A stretch of 64,000 nucleotides of DNA from NCBI GenBank assembly GCA_050250575.1, contig JBFWOJ010000012.1, forward strand, positions 56,226-120,225, given 5' to 3'. Both the position numbers and the translations under genes were made by a program. The notes under the pieces were generated by a model. The model was not told where the DNA came from. It saw nothing but the letters and a program-made list of their open reading frames with translations, and made no database searches. Each line of letters begins with the position of its first letter. Position 1 is the stretch's first letter. The DNA is from SHVO01 sp050250575. Lineage in GTDB: Bacteria; Pseudomonadota; Alphaproteobacteria; Rhodospirillales; Rhodospirillaceae. Of the stretch, positions 43,808-53,423 are shown in pieces.

Positions 43808-44602
43808 GTGAGTGCGATGAGCGCAAAACAACCGAGCTGGCAGGGACGCGGCACCGCCTTGGCGCCGGAGGGGCTGACCTTGCGGGGGATCAAATTCTTC
43901 GAAGGGCTGGAAACAGGCGCGGTGGACGCCTTCAGTTCGTCCGCGATCTGGCAGCGCTTCGACGAAGGCCAGATGATCTTCGACCAGGAAAGCGACGGCC
44001 TCGAGGTGCACTTCGTGTTCCAGGGATGCGTGCGCCTTCTGACCAGTGTCGACGGCGGCGAGCCGGTGACGCTGGCCGAAGTGAAAACCGGCGAGATCTT
44101 CGGTGAGCTGGCGGCGATCGACCACTTGGGACGTTCGGCCCGCGCGCTGGCGGTCAGCGACACCATCCTCGCCTCGATCCATGGGCCGGTGTTTGTCCGG
44201 CTGCTGGAAGACTTCCCCAAGGTCGCGGCGCGGATGTTGAAGCGCCTGGCCGGCATCATCCGCTCCATGGACGTGCGCCTGACCAACATCGCCGTACTGA
44301 CACCGATCCAGCGCGTGATCGCCGAGCTGATGCGCCGCGCCGAGCCGGATGTGCGCGTGCCGGGGATGTGGATCATCCCGTTCGCGCCGTCGCACGGCGA
44401 TATCGCGAGCTGGACGGGCCTCGGCCGCGAACAGGTGGCGCAGACCATCGGCGCGCTTGCACGGGAGGCATTGTTGCGCCGGCGCGGAGGAAGTCTCGTG
44501 CTCATGGACTGGGCGGCGCTGCAAAGCATGGTCAAGCCGGCGCACACCCGGCGTGACGGCAGCGGCACGGCGCTCGACGGCGCCATCAAACTTCCGGCAT
44601 AG
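43808..44602 (+). CDS. Crp/Fnr-family transcription regulator
   Basis: A 264-residue regulator. The GTG at 43808 is favoured over the ATG at 43817 because AAGGGGAG lies about 10 nt before it. The N-terminal cyclic-nucleotide-binding-like beta barrel includes FDQESDGLEVHFVFQGCVRLL and GEIFGELAAIDHLGRSARALAV. A long dimer helix follows, and a winged HTH ends the protein (SHGDIASWTGLGREQVAQTIGALAREALLRRRG). There is no Fnr-type cysteine cluster. Lying 28 bases after the minor pilins, it may regulate the tad locus, but the target is inferred from position only. Confidence 0.88.
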   Translation: MSAMSAKQPSWQGRGTALAPEGLTLRGIKFFEGLETGAVDAFSSSAIWQRFDEGQMIFDQESDGLEVHFVFQGCVRLLTSVDGGEPVTLAEVKTGEIFGELAAIDHLGRSARALAVSDTILASIHGPVFVRLLEDFPKVAARMLKRLAGIIRSMDVRLTNIAVLTPIQRVIAELMRRAEPDVRVPGMWIIPFAPSHGDIASWTGLGREQVAQTIGALAREALLRRRGGSLVLMDWAALQSMVKPAHTRRDGSGTALDGAIKLPA

Positions 44603-44616
44603 GAGAACGGCCGTGT

Positions 44617-45909
44617 TTACCGGGATTCGGCGGCCGCTTCCGCGGCGGCGGCGTCGACAGCAGCGTCATCTTCACTGGACCGCGTCACCCACGCGGCGAG
44701 GCCGAGCGCGCACCAGAGCATGGCGCCGGCCAGAAGGAACGGTGCGCCGGGTAGCGGCGCCGCCCGCTCGGGGGCGATGAAATACGCGAAGACCTGGCTG
44801 AAGACGATCGGGCCGATCATCCCGGTGATCCCGGTGATGCTGGACATCGCGCCTTGTAGCAATCCCTGCTGCGCGTGCGACACGAGCCGGGTCATGAGGC
44901 CTTGCAGCGCCGGCGCGTGCAGGCTCATCAGGGCCGCGAAGGGCACCGCGAACCAGAACATGCGCCCGGTGTCGGCGAAGGCGTAAAACGTCACGCCCAC
45001 GGCGCCGCACAGAAGGCCGCCAAGCAACGCGGTGCGCTCGCCGAAACGCTTCACGACGGGCTTCACCATCCCGCCCATGACGATGATGTTGGCCGCACCG
45101 ACGCCGGCGAGGACGAGACCGACCTCGATCTCGCCCCAGCCGTAGCGATAGCCCGCATAGAGCACGAAGATGCTGGGGAAGACATTGTGCATGAGCGTCA
45201 TGCAGAAGTGCACGGCGGCAAGGCCGGTGAGCTGGACATGCGAGCGCAGCAGGATCAGCGCGCCGACGGGATTGGCGCGGCGCCAGTCGAAGGTCTTGGT
45301 GCGGTTTTCCGGCGCAAGAGATTCCGGCAGCACAAAGATGCCGTAGAGCGCATTGGCCAGCGTCGCCCCGGCGGCAATGAAGAACGGCAGGCGCAGATCG
45401 ATGCTTCCGAGCAAACCGCCGAAGGCCGGTCCCAGGATGAAGCCGAGACCGAAGGCCGCGCCGAGCATGCCGTAGGCGGCCGCGCGCTTTTCGGGCGCGG
45501 TGACGTCGGCGATATAGGCGCTGGAGGTCGAGAAGCTGGCCATGGTCAGGCCGGAGATCATGCGGCCGACCCACAACCACCAGAAATTCGGCGCGAGCGC
45601 CATCAACAGAAAGTCGAGGCCGAGGCCGGTGCAGGAGATCAGCAGCACCGGCCGGCGACCGAAGCGGTCCGAAAGCATGCCGGCCATGGGCGAGAAAAAG
45701 AACTGCATCAGCGCCCAGCTCGCGGCGAAGAGGCCGATCAGGCTTGCGGCCGCCGAGGTGGACCCGGTGAACTGTTCGACGAGCTTCGGAAAGACCGGGA
45801 TGATCATGCCGAACGAAAGCACGTCCAGCACCACGAAGGCGTAGATGAAGGCGAGCGCGCGCTTGGGCGCTGCCTGAACAGGCGCTGTTGCGGTTTCCCC
45901 AGCCGACAT
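44617..45909 (-). CDS. MFS efflux transporter, TetA-like
   Basis: A 430-residue 12-helix major facilitator transporter. The ATG at 45909 is chosen because upstream codons give no helix; the first helix is LAFIYAFVVLDVLSFGMIIPVFP. Motif A GMLSDRFGRRPVLL in loop 2-3 and the helix-5 motif LGPAFGGLLG match the DHA1/TetA drug:H+ antiporters. Such TetA(class B/Z-like) proteins export tetracyclines or unrelated small molecules. No TetR gene lies next to it, so drug specificity cannot be claimed. It has an Ala/Glu-rich C-terminal tail. Confidence 0.88.
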   Translation of the reverse strand: MSAGETATAPVQAAPKRALAFIYAFVVLDVLSFGMIIPVFPKLVEQFTGSTSAAASLIGLFAASWALMQFFFSPMAGMLSDRFGRRPVLLISCTGLGLDFLLMALAPNFWWLWVGRMISGLTMASFSTSSAYIADVTAPEKRAAAYGMLGAAFGLGFILGPAFGGLLGSIDLRLPFFIAAGATLANALYGIFVLPESLAPENRTKTFDWRRANPVGALILLRSHVQLTGLAAVHFCMTLMHNVFPSIFVLYAGYRYGWGEIEVGLVLAGVGAANIIVMGGMVKPVVKRFGERTALLGGLLCGAVGVTFYAFADTGRMFWFAVPFAALMSLHAPALQGLMTRLVSHAQQGLLQGAMSSITGITGMIGPIVFSQVFAYFIAPERAAPLPGAPFLLAGAMLWCALGLAAWVTRSSEDDAAVDAAAAEAAAESR

Positions 45910-46065
45910 GGCCGGGACTATACACTGCGGACTGTGGCGGACCAGCGGCGAAGTGCGGCCTTGATCGGGATCAACAACACCGCGCAGTACAACATCTTCG
46001 GCGGCGCGGTTGGCGCACCACCGCAACGCGAGGGTGCGGCAACCTGCCCCGACGTCCCGGCGCAG

Positions 46066-47832
46066 CTAGCCGCCGCTGGCCGCCTTGATATAGGCGTCGA
46101 CCTCGGCCTCCATCAGCGACAACGGTAAAGCGCCTGCCGCGAGCACGGTGTTGTGGAAGGCCTTGAGGGAGAATTTGGGGCCCAGCGCCTTGCGCGCCCT
46201 TTCGCGCAGTTCATAGATGCGCAGCTGACCGATCATGTAGGACGTCGCCTGGCCCGGGTTGACGACATAGCGCTCCACTTCGCTCGGCGAAATGCCGTAG
46301 TCGATGGCCTGCTGCCGCGTCCAGCCTTTGGTGTGCAGTCCCGTGTCTACGACAAGGCGGCGTGCCCGAAACAAGGCGGCGTCGAGATACCCGAGATAAC
46401 CTTCCGGGTCGTCTTTGTACCAACCTTCTTCCGCCGCGACGCGCTCGGCGTAAAGCGCCCAGCCTTCGGTGATGGCGGAGATGCCGCCGAAGGCGCGGAT
46501 CTGCCTGAACTTCGGCAGGCTCGTGTCTTCATTCATGAGGGCGATCTGGAAATGATGGCCCGGCACGGTCTCGTGATAGACAAGGGTCTTCAAGCCGAAC
46601 AGCGTGAGCTCATCGGGCCGCAGCGGCATCTGGAAGATGCCGGGGCGCGAGCCGTCGAGCGGCGGCGAGGTGTAGCTCGCCGCGGCGCTCGCCCAGCGGA
46701 ATTCCGGGTAAGGCTGCGCGATCACCGCACCCTTGGGCATGCGGTCGAAGACGAGCGCGGAACGCTTCAGCGCGTCGGCGAGGAAGACGTCGATGTCGGC
46801 CATGATCTTCGCCCGGCCTTCGGTCGTGACGGGGTAGGCGAGGTCCTTCTGCAACTGCGCGATGCGATCCTTCACCGAACCTTCGGTGCGGCCGATCTTC
46901 TTGAACACAGAGTCCATCTCGGCCTCGATGCGCGCGACCTCGCGCAGGCCGATCTCATGGATCTGATCTGCGGTCAGCTCGGTGGTGGTGAAACGCGCAA
47001 GATGCCAAGCATAAGCGGCCGCGCCGTTCGGAAGCTTGTCGATGCCGGCGTCGTCGCTGGCGCGCGGCAGCTGCTCCTTGAGCAGTGCAATCGCCGCCTG
47101 CCACGCGGGAACCACTTCGGCGCCGACGATCTTCTGGGCTTGCGCCACCATCTCGGCGCGGCGCGCATCGGTGACCACCTTGCCGGTGCGCAGCTTGTCG
47201 TTGAATGTCGCTGAAAGCGGGTTTTCGGAAGGCTGGCCGGCGGCGAACTGTTCCATCTGGCTGATGGTGGCTTCGAGGATGAAGCGCGGCGGGCGGATGT
47301 TCCTGGCAAAACCGCGCCGTGCTTCGGCGATCGCTTCGTTCATGCGCGGTCCGACGAGCGCGAGGCGCGCGAGATAATTATCGGCGTCCTTCTCGGTGCG
47401 CAGGACGTGCTGGACGGTTAAGGTGTTGGGGAGACCGATGTTCGCGCCGCCGAACTGTTCGAGCGGGAACCCAAGATCGAGGAACGGCTCGCTCTTGATG
47501 AGGATGTCGAGCTGCCACTCCATCAGGTTCGCCGACACGCGCTCCTGCGGCGTCAGCCTGGTGCGATCATAGCGCCGAAGCTCGGCGAGGCCTTTCCTGG
47601 CGAGGGCGATGCGCGCCAGCGCGTACTCGCGGGTCTGCGGCGCCAGCAGGCGTTCCACGCGCTCCTGCTCGGCGCCCGTGAAGTAGCGCGCCGAGGCCGC
47701 GCTGTCGGTGTTGAAGCGCATCCATTCATCGGTGAAGGCGTCGAAGAATTCACCGATGGGCCGCTGCTGCGCGGCGGACGCCGGCGCGGCGACGAGCAGC
47801 AGTGCGACGAGCAAACGAGCAATCGGTTTCAT
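46066..47832 (-). CDS. Exported DUF885 metallopeptidase-like protein
   Basis: A 588-residue protein with a signal peptide (MKPIARLLVALLLVAAPASA). It belongs to the DUF885 family: LVYHETVPGHHFQIAL provides the HExxxGHH zinc-like motif, preceded by PRPGIFQMPL-type spacing. YLGYLDAALFRARRLVVDTGLHTKGWTRQQAIDY and a GQATSYMIGQLRI segment are also typical. Family members are thought to be carboxypeptidase-like and often help with peptide or amide breakdown in the periplasm. The length is normal for the family. It is monocistronic. Confidence 0.9.
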   Translation of the reverse strand: MKPIARLLVALLLVAAPASAAQQRPIGEFFDAFTDEWMRFNTDSAASARYFTGAEQERVERLLAPQTREYALARIALARKGLAELRRYDRTRLTPQERVSANLMEWQLDILIKSEPFLDLGFPLEQFGGANIGLPNTLTVQHVLRTEKDADNYLARLALVGPRMNEAIAEARRGFARNIRPPRFILEATISQMEQFAAGQPSENPLSATFNDKLRTGKVVTDARRAEMVAQAQKIVGAEVVPAWQAAIALLKEQLPRASDDAGIDKLPNGAAAYAWHLARFTTTELTADQIHEIGLREVARIEAEMDSVFKKIGRTEGSVKDRIAQLQKDLAYPVTTEGRAKIMADIDVFLADALKRSALVFDRMPKGAVIAQPYPEFRWASAAASYTSPPLDGSRPGIFQMPLRPDELTLFGLKTLVYHETVPGHHFQIALMNEDTSLPKFRQIRAFGGISAITEGWALYAERVAAEEGWYKDDPEGYLGYLDAALFRARRLVVDTGLHTKGWTRQQAIDYGISPSEVERYVVNPGQATSYMIGQLRIYELRERARKALGPKFSLKAFHNTVLAAGALPLSLMEAEVDAYIKAASGG

Positions 47833-47991
47833 GGATCCCCCCAGAGGTTCGCGTGCTGCCGCGAGTGTAGCCCGAACTGCACAAAGCGCGCCCGGGTCGA
47901 GGCGAAAGCGCCTAAGTAGCTGAAGTTTCTGTATTTTTCTCCAATGTGCACGCGCCGCCTTCTCGGCGATCCGCGTTCAACGCCGGTCTCC

Positions 47992-49443
47992 TTATTTTAC
48001 CAGCGTGCACCCGGGCGCGGGGAACGGTCCCGGCTTGAATGTATCGCCGCCGACAGCCTTCGCGTGGGCTTTCCACGCGGTGGCGATAATCGAGAAGTCC
48101 TTCTCGGCGTCGGTCTTCTCCGCGCCGCCTTCGAGTTTGGCAAAGAAATCATCCGTGGCCTGTTTGAGGACCTGAAGATCGGCGTCGGGCCACACCGCGA
48201 GCGTCATCTTGGCGCTTACGGGTTTGCCGCCGACGAGGCGCAACGTGCCGTCATGATTGCGCTGGGCGATGCCCTTGTTGATCTCAAGCATCTTGCCGAG
48301 GGCCTCACATTGGATGGACTCCGAGGCCTTGTACGATTCCGTGACGGACTCGCGCGCGGCGCGCTGGACCGCGGCGCGCTGCCCCTCGCTCAAGCCGTTC
48401 CAGATCGACTTGTCGATATGCATCCAGGAGACGAGGGAAGGTTGGTGCCAGGCGGGCGTATGGGCGTAACGCGCGCCAAGCTGCCCGATATTCTGGGTGC
48501 AGGTGCTTTTGGTACCTGCGGGGACCGGAAAGGCCACCGCCGGCGTGCAGTCGAGATCGCCGGCGTCGGGATTGCCGAGAGGGCGTTGCCGGGTCGGTTC
48601 CTTGATCGGGAAAAAGTCGAAGAAGTCGTCGCTCGGGTTGATGTATTCGAACCCCTGGATGGTCGCCGTCTGCATCGGAAGGAGGACCGGCTGTCCGCCC
48701 ACCGCGGGATAATAGGTGAGCGTTTTCTGCGTGATGACGCCGCGCTCGCGCAGGATATCGCAGGCACGGTCGAGGACGTCCTGCGGCGGCGAAAGGTAAC
48801 GAATGCGCCAACCCGAGGTGCAGAGCCCGGCGAGTCCGATGCCGTCCTTTTGCGCCAGACACTCCGCATCGCCGGCCTCGCAGGCGGCCGGACCCATGGG
48901 CTTTGGGAAGAAGCCGGAGTTCTGCGCGGTGCTGCCGATCACCGGGATCGCGACCTGCGTTCCGCCGCGGCTGTCGAGAACCATCTGGGCAAGTTGCGTC
49001 CCGTTGCGCCCCGCCGCATCGGTCTTCGCGGTGAAGAGGAACGCGACCATCTGGTCGAAGGTGATGCCGAAGGGCACGGAGTTGTAGATGAAGCCCCAGC
49101 TCGGATCATTGAAAACGGGCTTGGCGCCCGGGTCGTTCTTCCCGAACTGAATGCCGGCACGCAACGCGTTGACCCCGCGATTGACGGTCTGGTCGGGTTT
49201 GAAAAGGACCTGCTGGCCCGCCGGCAAGGCGTCCTCGCCCTTGTCGTCGGTGTAGGCGAGCACCTTCTCGATGAAGATGCGCATGGCGCCGTACCCGGGG
49301 TCCCTGGGGTTGATGGACGTGCCCTCGCCCCGGCCGACGGTCGGCGATTCACTATATTGATTGTAGGAAATAGTGACGTCGGCGTGGGCGGGGGCGAGCA
49401 CGGCCCCTGCGAACGCAATACCGAGAACAAACGGCCTCACCAT
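47992..49443 (-). CDS. TRAP-type periplasmic substrate-binding protein, orphan
   Basis: A 483-residue exported protein; the ATG at 49443 yields MVRPFVLGIAFAGAVLAPAHA. The C-terminal half holds the DctP-like signature: TPAWHQPSLVSWMHIDKSIWNGLSEGQRAAVQRAARESV. It is far longer than usual (about 330 residues), with an enlarged N-terminal half and several Cys (CEAGDAEC, CTSGWR, CTQN) not typical of TRAP binders. No DctQ or DctM gene is nearby, so it may serve a remote transporter or act as a sensor. A role in organic-acid uptake is family inference. Confidence 0.72.
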   Translation of the reverse strand: MVRPFVLGIAFAGAVLAPAHADVTISYNQYSESPTVGRGEGTSINPRDPGYGAMRIFIEKVLAYTDDKGEDALPAGQQVLFKPDQTVNRGVNALRAGIQFGKNDPGAKPVFNDPSWGFIYNSVPFGITFDQMVAFLFTAKTDAAGRNGTQLAQMVLDSRGGTQVAIPVIGSTAQNSGFFPKPMGPAACEAGDAECLAQKDGIGLAGLCTSGWRIRYLSPPQDVLDRACDILRERGVITQKTLTYYPAVGGQPVLLPMQTATIQGFEYINPSDDFFDFFPIKEPTRQRPLGNPDAGDLDCTPAVAFPVPAGTKSTCTQNIGQLGARYAHTPAWHQPSLVSWMHIDKSIWNGLSEGQRAAVQRAARESVTESYKASESIQCEALGKMLEINKGIAQRNHDGTLRLVGGKPVSAKMTLAVWPDADLQVLKQATDDFFAKLEGGAEKTDAEKDFSIIATAWKAHAKAVGGDTFKPGPFPAPGCTLVK

Positions 49444-49504
49444 CGACGCTCCTCCCAGAGAGAATGTGCGGCAGTATCGGCGGGAACGCGGCAACCGGAC
49501 AAGC

Positions 49505-50824
49505 CTAGCCGGCGCTGAGATAGACGAACCGCGTCAGGAACAGCGCGGCGAGCAGCATCAACAGCCAGTCCGACCTCTGCACCTTTCCCGAGAGGATTTT
49601 GAGGAGGGCGTAAGCGAGAATACCGAAGGCCAGCCCGTTGGCGATCGAGAAGGTCAGCGGGATCAGGACCAGCGTCAGAAACGCGGGGATACTGACCATG
49701 AAGTCATCCCATGCCAGCTCGGCCATCGGCGCCATCATGAGGCCTCCCACGAGGATCAGCGCCGGGGCGGTGGCGTAGATGGGAATGAACTGCGCATAAG
49801 GCGCGGCCAACATCGCGAGAAGGAAGAGGACGCCGGTGACGACGGCGGTCAATCCTGTGCGGCCGCCGGCCTGCACGCCCGCCGCGCTTTCCACGTAGCT
49901 CGTGACGGTGCTGGTGCCGGCGACCGCGCCGACGACGGTGGCCGTGGCATCGACGAAAAGAATGCGGTTCAGACGTTCGATCGAGCCGTCGGGCTTCACC
50001 AGACCGGCGCGTTTGGCGACGCCGACAAGCGTGCCGATATTGTCGAACAGATCCACGAACAGAAACACGAAGACGATCTCGAGCAGCCCCAGCGCCGCGG
50101 AAGGTGCGAAAATACCCGGGATGTCGAGCTTGAAGGCCACGTCGGCGAGCGCAGCGATGTCATAGGGCTGCGGAGTCGTGCTCACCTGGCCGAGCGCCCA
50201 GCCCAGGCCCGTGACCGCGAGGATCCCGATCAGGACCGCGCCCTTCACTTTCCACAGATGGAGGGCGACGATCAGGACGAGACCGATGAGCGCGAGCGCG
50301 GCGCCCGGCGCGCGCAGATCACCCAGGGTGACGAGCGTGGCAGGGTGGGCCATGACGATGCCCGCGTTGTGAAGGCCAATAAAGGTGATGAACAACCCGA
50401 TGCCGCCGGCAATCGCGGGGAACATGAAGCGCGGCAAGGCCGAGATGATGACCTGACGCACGCCGGTGATGGTCAGGAGGAGAAAAGCGATGCCCGACAG
50501 GAACACGCAGCCGAGCGCGACTTCCCACGGCACGCCGAGCTGTTTGACGACGGTGAACGTAAAGTAGGCGTTGAGGCCCATGCCGGGCGCGAGGGCGAGC
50601 GGAATATTGGCCGTGAGCCCCATCAGGATGGTGGCGAACCCCGCCGCGAAACAGGTGGCCGCGGCAACGGCGGCGATCGGCATTCCGGCCTGGCTGAGGA
50701 TCGCAGGATTGACGGCGATGATATAGGCCATCGCCAGGAAGGTGGTCATTCCTGCAAGAACTTCGGTGCGCGGCGTCGTGCCGCGTTCGGACAACTTGAA
50801 ATGCCGCTCGAGAAGTTGGTTCAC
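49505..50824 (-). CDS. NCS2-type (AzgA-like) purine permease
   Basis: A 439-residue membrane permease for adenine, guanine or hypoxanthine. The GTG at 50824, with AAGGGGGA upstream, gives a correct short N-terminus (VNQLLERHFKLSERGTTPRTEVLAGMTTF); longer frames are not believable. It has 12+ hydrophobic segments. The AzgA-type helix-8 motif is present as FLFVDLFDNIGTLVGVA, followed by AGTSTVTSYVESAAGVQAGGRTGL. It is divergent from a phosphoribosyltransferase gene across 115 bases, so import and salvage appear to be co-regulated. No purine riboswitch was recognised in the gap. Confidence 0.9.
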   Translation of the reverse strand: MNQLLERHFKLSERGTTPRTEVLAGMTTFLAMAYIIAVNPAILSQAGMPIAAVAAATCFAAGFATILMGLTANIPLALAPGMGLNAYFTFTVVKQLGVPWEVALGCVFLSGIAFLLLTITGVRQVIISALPRFMFPAIAGGIGLFITFIGLHNAGIVMAHPATLVTLGDLRAPGAALALIGLVLIVALHLWKVKGAVLIGILAVTGLGWALGQVSTTPQPYDIAALADVAFKLDIPGIFAPSAALGLLEIVFVFLFVDLFDNIGTLVGVAKRAGLVKPDGSIERLNRILFVDATATVVGAVAGTSTVTSYVESAAGVQAGGRTGLTAVVTGVLFLLAMLAAPYAQFIPIYATAPALILVGGLMMAPMAELAWDDFMVSIPAFLTLVLIPLTFSIANGLAFGILAYALLKILSGKVQRSDWLLMLLAALFLTRFVYLSAG

Positions 50825-50939
50825 GAAAATCCCCCTTGGCGCCCGTCGGCCTCCCCCCGGAGGCGCCGCCACTCTCACACCTCTTGGTGCCGGAGCGCAA
50901 TCTGTCCTATCACTGCGGTGAAGCGACGAGGAACCGCGC

Positions 50940-51506
50940 GTGCCCGACCCGACTGTCGAAAAGATATTCATCTCCGCCAACCAGCTTCTGCAGGATTCGA
51001 TCGCGCTGGCGATGCAGATCCTGCGCGCCGGGTTCAAACCGAGCCACATCGTCGGTGTCTGGCGCGGCGGCGCGCCGGTCGGCATCGCCGTGCAGGAAGT
51101 GCTCGAATTCCACGGACTCAATACCGACCACATCGCCATCCGCACATCGTCGTACTACGGCATCGACAAACAGGCGGCCCTGGTGAAGGTCTATGCGCTC
51201 GACTATCTGGTGGACGTGCTGCGGCCGGAAAATTCCGTGCTGATCGTCGACGACGTGTTCGACAGCGGCCGGAGCATAGAGGCGATCCTGGCGGAACTGG
51301 CGAAACGGTGCCGCAACAATCTCGCCCACGATATCCGGGTCGCGACGGCCTACTACAAACCGGCGCGCAACAAGACCAAGCTCAAGCCCGATTTCTATGT
51401 GCACGAGACCGATAAATGGCTGATCTTCCCGCACGAACTGAAGGGCCTGACGCGGGAAGAGATCCTCGCCAACAAGGCGGTGGATGAGAGCTTCTTCGAC
51501 GTCTGA
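50940..51506 (+). CDS. Purine phosphoribosyltransferase
   Basis: A 188-residue type I phosphoribosyltransferase starting at a GTG. The PRPP-binding loop is VLIVDDVFDSGRSIEAIL (about residues 98-115), and the hood loop region IVGVWRGGAPVGIAVQE is visible near residue 39. The order and length fit hypoxanthine/xanthine-type enzymes, which convert a purine base and PRPP to the nucleotide. Its neighbour is a purine permease on the opposite strand, which supports purine salvage. The exact base preference is not visible. Confidence 0.85.
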   Translation: MPDPTVEKIFISANQLLQDSIALAMQILRAGFKPSHIVGVWRGGAPVGIAVQEVLEFHGLNTDHIAIRTSSYYGIDKQAALVKVYALDYLVDVLRPENSVLIVDDVFDSGRSIEAILAELAKRCRNNLAHDIRVATAYYKPARNKTKLKPDFYVHETDKWLIFPHELKGLTREEILANKAVDESFFDV

Positions 51507-51511
51507 AGGCG

Positions 51512-52138
51512 CTATTCCGGCGGCACGAGATGCGGCGCATCGGCGATCTCGTTCGCATCGCAGGCCGAAGGCGGGAAGGCCGCAGCCGCCGCATCGCCGC
51601 TAGCCATAATCGCTCCCTTCAATCCCTCGGCCACGCGTCCGGCGCGGACGTGAACGAGCAGATCGTCCATGATCTTCTGCCATGTCGCCTGGGGCACACG
51701 CGCGGCCAATCCGCTGTCCGGCACGATCTCGGCGTGATGTTCAGCAAGAGCGACGAAAATGAGAAGGCCATTGGCCGCAGCGGTGCGGCCCTGCACCAGG
51801 GCGACGAATTCCTCGCGCGCGAGGCGTTCCGCCGCGTCCTCGCGGGCGGCGCGCGGCACCGTCAGCAAGCGCAAGGGCAGCCACTGCAGGGCCGCGCCGG
51901 TGGCAAGGGTGACGGCGCCGGTCAAAAGAAATGCGACCCGCACATGCAGGTCGGGCACAAAGAGGGCGAGTCCGCCGAAGACCACGAAACCGAGGACCGC
52001 CGCATAGGGCACGGTGTGGAGGCGGTAGTCGTCGCAGACGTCGGCCACCGCGAGCACGAGCTCGGCGCTGGTGCGCGCTTCCGCGGCTTTGACGGCCTCT
52101 TCGAGAAACCGCTTGTCGGCATCGCTGAGCATCACCAT
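51512..52138 (-). CDS. TPM-domain membrane protein
   Basis: A 208-residue protein with the start at 52138, overlapping the end of the next upstream gene by 7 bases (52132-52138); an upstream frame only adds Arg-rich sequence. It begins MVMLSDADKRFLEEAVKAAEART, the TPM domain (amphipathic helix then strands with SAELVLAVAD). Two hydrophobic helices (VPYAAVLGFVVFGGLALFV and VAFLLTGAVTLATGAAL) split it. The rest (HHAEIVPDSGLAARV) completes the domain. TPM pairs of this kind occur with LemA; their role is probably in membrane maintenance or photosystem-like repair. Confidence 0.82.
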   Translation of the reverse strand: MVMLSDADKRFLEEAVKAAEARTSAELVLAVADVCDDYRLHTVPYAAVLGFVVFGGLALFVPDLHVRVAFLLTGAVTLATGAALQWLPLRLLTVPRAAREDAAERLAREEFVALVQGRTAAANGLLIFVALAEHHAEIVPDSGLAARVPQATWQKIMDDLLVHVRAGRVAEGLKGAIMASGDAAAAAFPPSACDANEIADAPHLVPPE

Positions 52139-52842
52139 CGCCCCGACGCGCCTCCGCCGCCGAATGAGCCGCCGCCGCCCCGAAAACCGCCGCCGCGGCG
52201 ACCGCCTCCATGCCAGATCACCGGCCCGCCGAGCACGACCGGCCACAGGCCGCGCCGCCTGCGCCGGCCAAAGCGGGCGAACAGGAAAAACAGAATCAAT
52301 ATAAGGACGAGCGGGATTTCGCCGGGATCCTGCGCGCGCGCCGGCGGAGCCGATTGCGGACGGGCCGTCTCCTCGCCGCGCAGAACGGCGAGGATGGATT
52401 CGACACCGGCGACGATGCCTGCTTCCATCTGTCCGGCCCGAAACCTCGGGAGGATGTCGCGCTCGATGATGACGCGCGACAGAGCGTCGGTGAGTTGACC
52501 CTCGAGGCCGTAACCGACCTCGATGCGGACCTGGCGGTCATTGGGTGCGACGAGAAGGATCACGCCGGTATTGCGGCCCTTCTCCCCGATGCCCCACGCG
52601 CGCCCGAGCCCTACTCCATATTCTTCGATCGCGCGGCCCTCCAACGCGGGTACCGTGGCCACGACCACTTGCTGGCTGGTGGCGCGCTCGTGCGCGGCGA
52701 GCTTGTCGGAGAGCTCTGCTTCCGCCGCCGCGCCCAGGATTCCCGCCTGATCGACGACCCGGCCCGTGAGCGGGGGAAAGGAAATCTCCGCCGCGTGCGC
52801 GCGCGCGACGACCAGCAGCACGAATAGCGCGAGGCGCCACAT
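52132..52842 (-). CDS. YgcG-like TPM-domain protein with C-terminal Gly-rich tail
   Basis: A 236-residue exported TPM protein: signal peptide (MWRLALFVLLVVARAHA), TPM domain (GRVVDQAGILGAAAEAELSDKLAAHE, TVPALEGRAIEEYGVGLGRAWGIG, and VGYGLEGQLTDALSRVIIE), one C-terminal membrane helix (IPLVLILILFFLF) and a Gly-rich tail with GGGS-type repeats. The start overlaps the LemA stop by one base (TGATG), so translational coupling is expected. In this family the Gly tail often shows a lipid- or surface-binding role, which is inferred. Confidence 0.86.
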   Translation of the reverse strand: MWRLALFVLLVVARAHAAEISFPPLTGRVVDQAGILGAAAEAELSDKLAAHERATSQQVVVATVPALEGRAIEEYGVGLGRAWGIGEKGRNTGVILLVAPNDRQVRIEVGYGLEGQLTDALSRVIIERDILPRFRAGQMEAGIVAGVESILAVLRGEETARPQSAPPARAQDPGEIPLVLILILFFLFARFGRRRRRGLWPVVLGGPVIWHGGGRRGGGFRGGGGSFGGGGASGRW

Positions 52843-53423
52843 CAGAACTTGACGGTCGGCGCCTGCTGGGCGGGCTCGGCGGCGGTGAACGTCTCCTTCA
52901 CCTTGGCCTCCGGATACATGACGGCCGCAATCCAGCGCCCGGGGATCGTGCGGATCTCCGTGTTGTAGGTTTGCACCGCGCCGATGTAGTCCTTGCGCGC
53001 GACGGCGATCCTGTTCTCGGTGCCTTCCAGCTGAGACTGGAGCGCCAGGAATTGCTGGTCGGCTTTCAGGTTCGGATATTGCTCGACCACCACCATAAGC
53101 CGGGCGAGCGCGCTCGAAAGCTCGGCCTGGTTCTGTTGAAACTGCTGGAAGGCCGCAGGATCCTGCGTGATATCGGCCGGAAGCTGCATCGAGGTGGCCT
53201 TGGCGCGGGCCTGGATCACCGCCTCCAATGTTTCGCGTTCGTGCGCGGCGTAGCCTTTCACCGTCTCCACGAGGTTCGGGATGAGGTCGGCGCGCCGCTG
53301 GTATTGGTTTTGCACCTGGCTCCAGGAGGCCTTGACCTCTTCATCGAGCCTTGGGACGGCGTTGATATCGCACCCCGCGAGAAATGCGGCAGTCATCACA
53401 ATGGCGAGCAAACGCGCGAGCAT
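52842..53423 (-). CDS. lemA: LemA-family lipoprotein
   Basis: A 193-residue LemA protein, first gene of the LemA-TPM-TPM operon. AGGAGG precedes the ATG at 53423. The lipobox is LAGC (MLARLLAIVMTAAFLAGC). The helical LemA core is SWSQVQNQYQRRADLIPNLV, then EQYPNLKADQQFLALQSQLEGTENRIAVARKDY. LemA proteins form bundles at the membrane, and the conserved coupling with TPM genes suggests a joint envelope function. Confidence 0.9.
   Translation of the reverse strand: MLARLLAIVMTAAFLAGCDINAVPRLDEEVKASWSQVQNQYQRRADLIPNLVETVKGYAAHERETLEAVIQARAKATSMQLPADITQDPAAFQQFQQNQAELSSALARLMVVVEQYPNLKADQQFLALQSQLEGTENRIAVARKDYIGAVQTYNTEIRTIPGRWIAAVMYPEAKVKETFTAAEPAQQAPTVKF

Noticed and set aside
50825..50939. 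Purine riboswitch upstream of the purine permease
   Set aside because: I could not draw the three-way junction with its conserved core in this 115-base gap on either strand.
49373..51415. 680-codon plus-strand open frame across the purine permease gene
   Set aside because: It is a shadow of the permease, low in hydrophobic runs and very rich in charged residues, with no ribosome-binding site.
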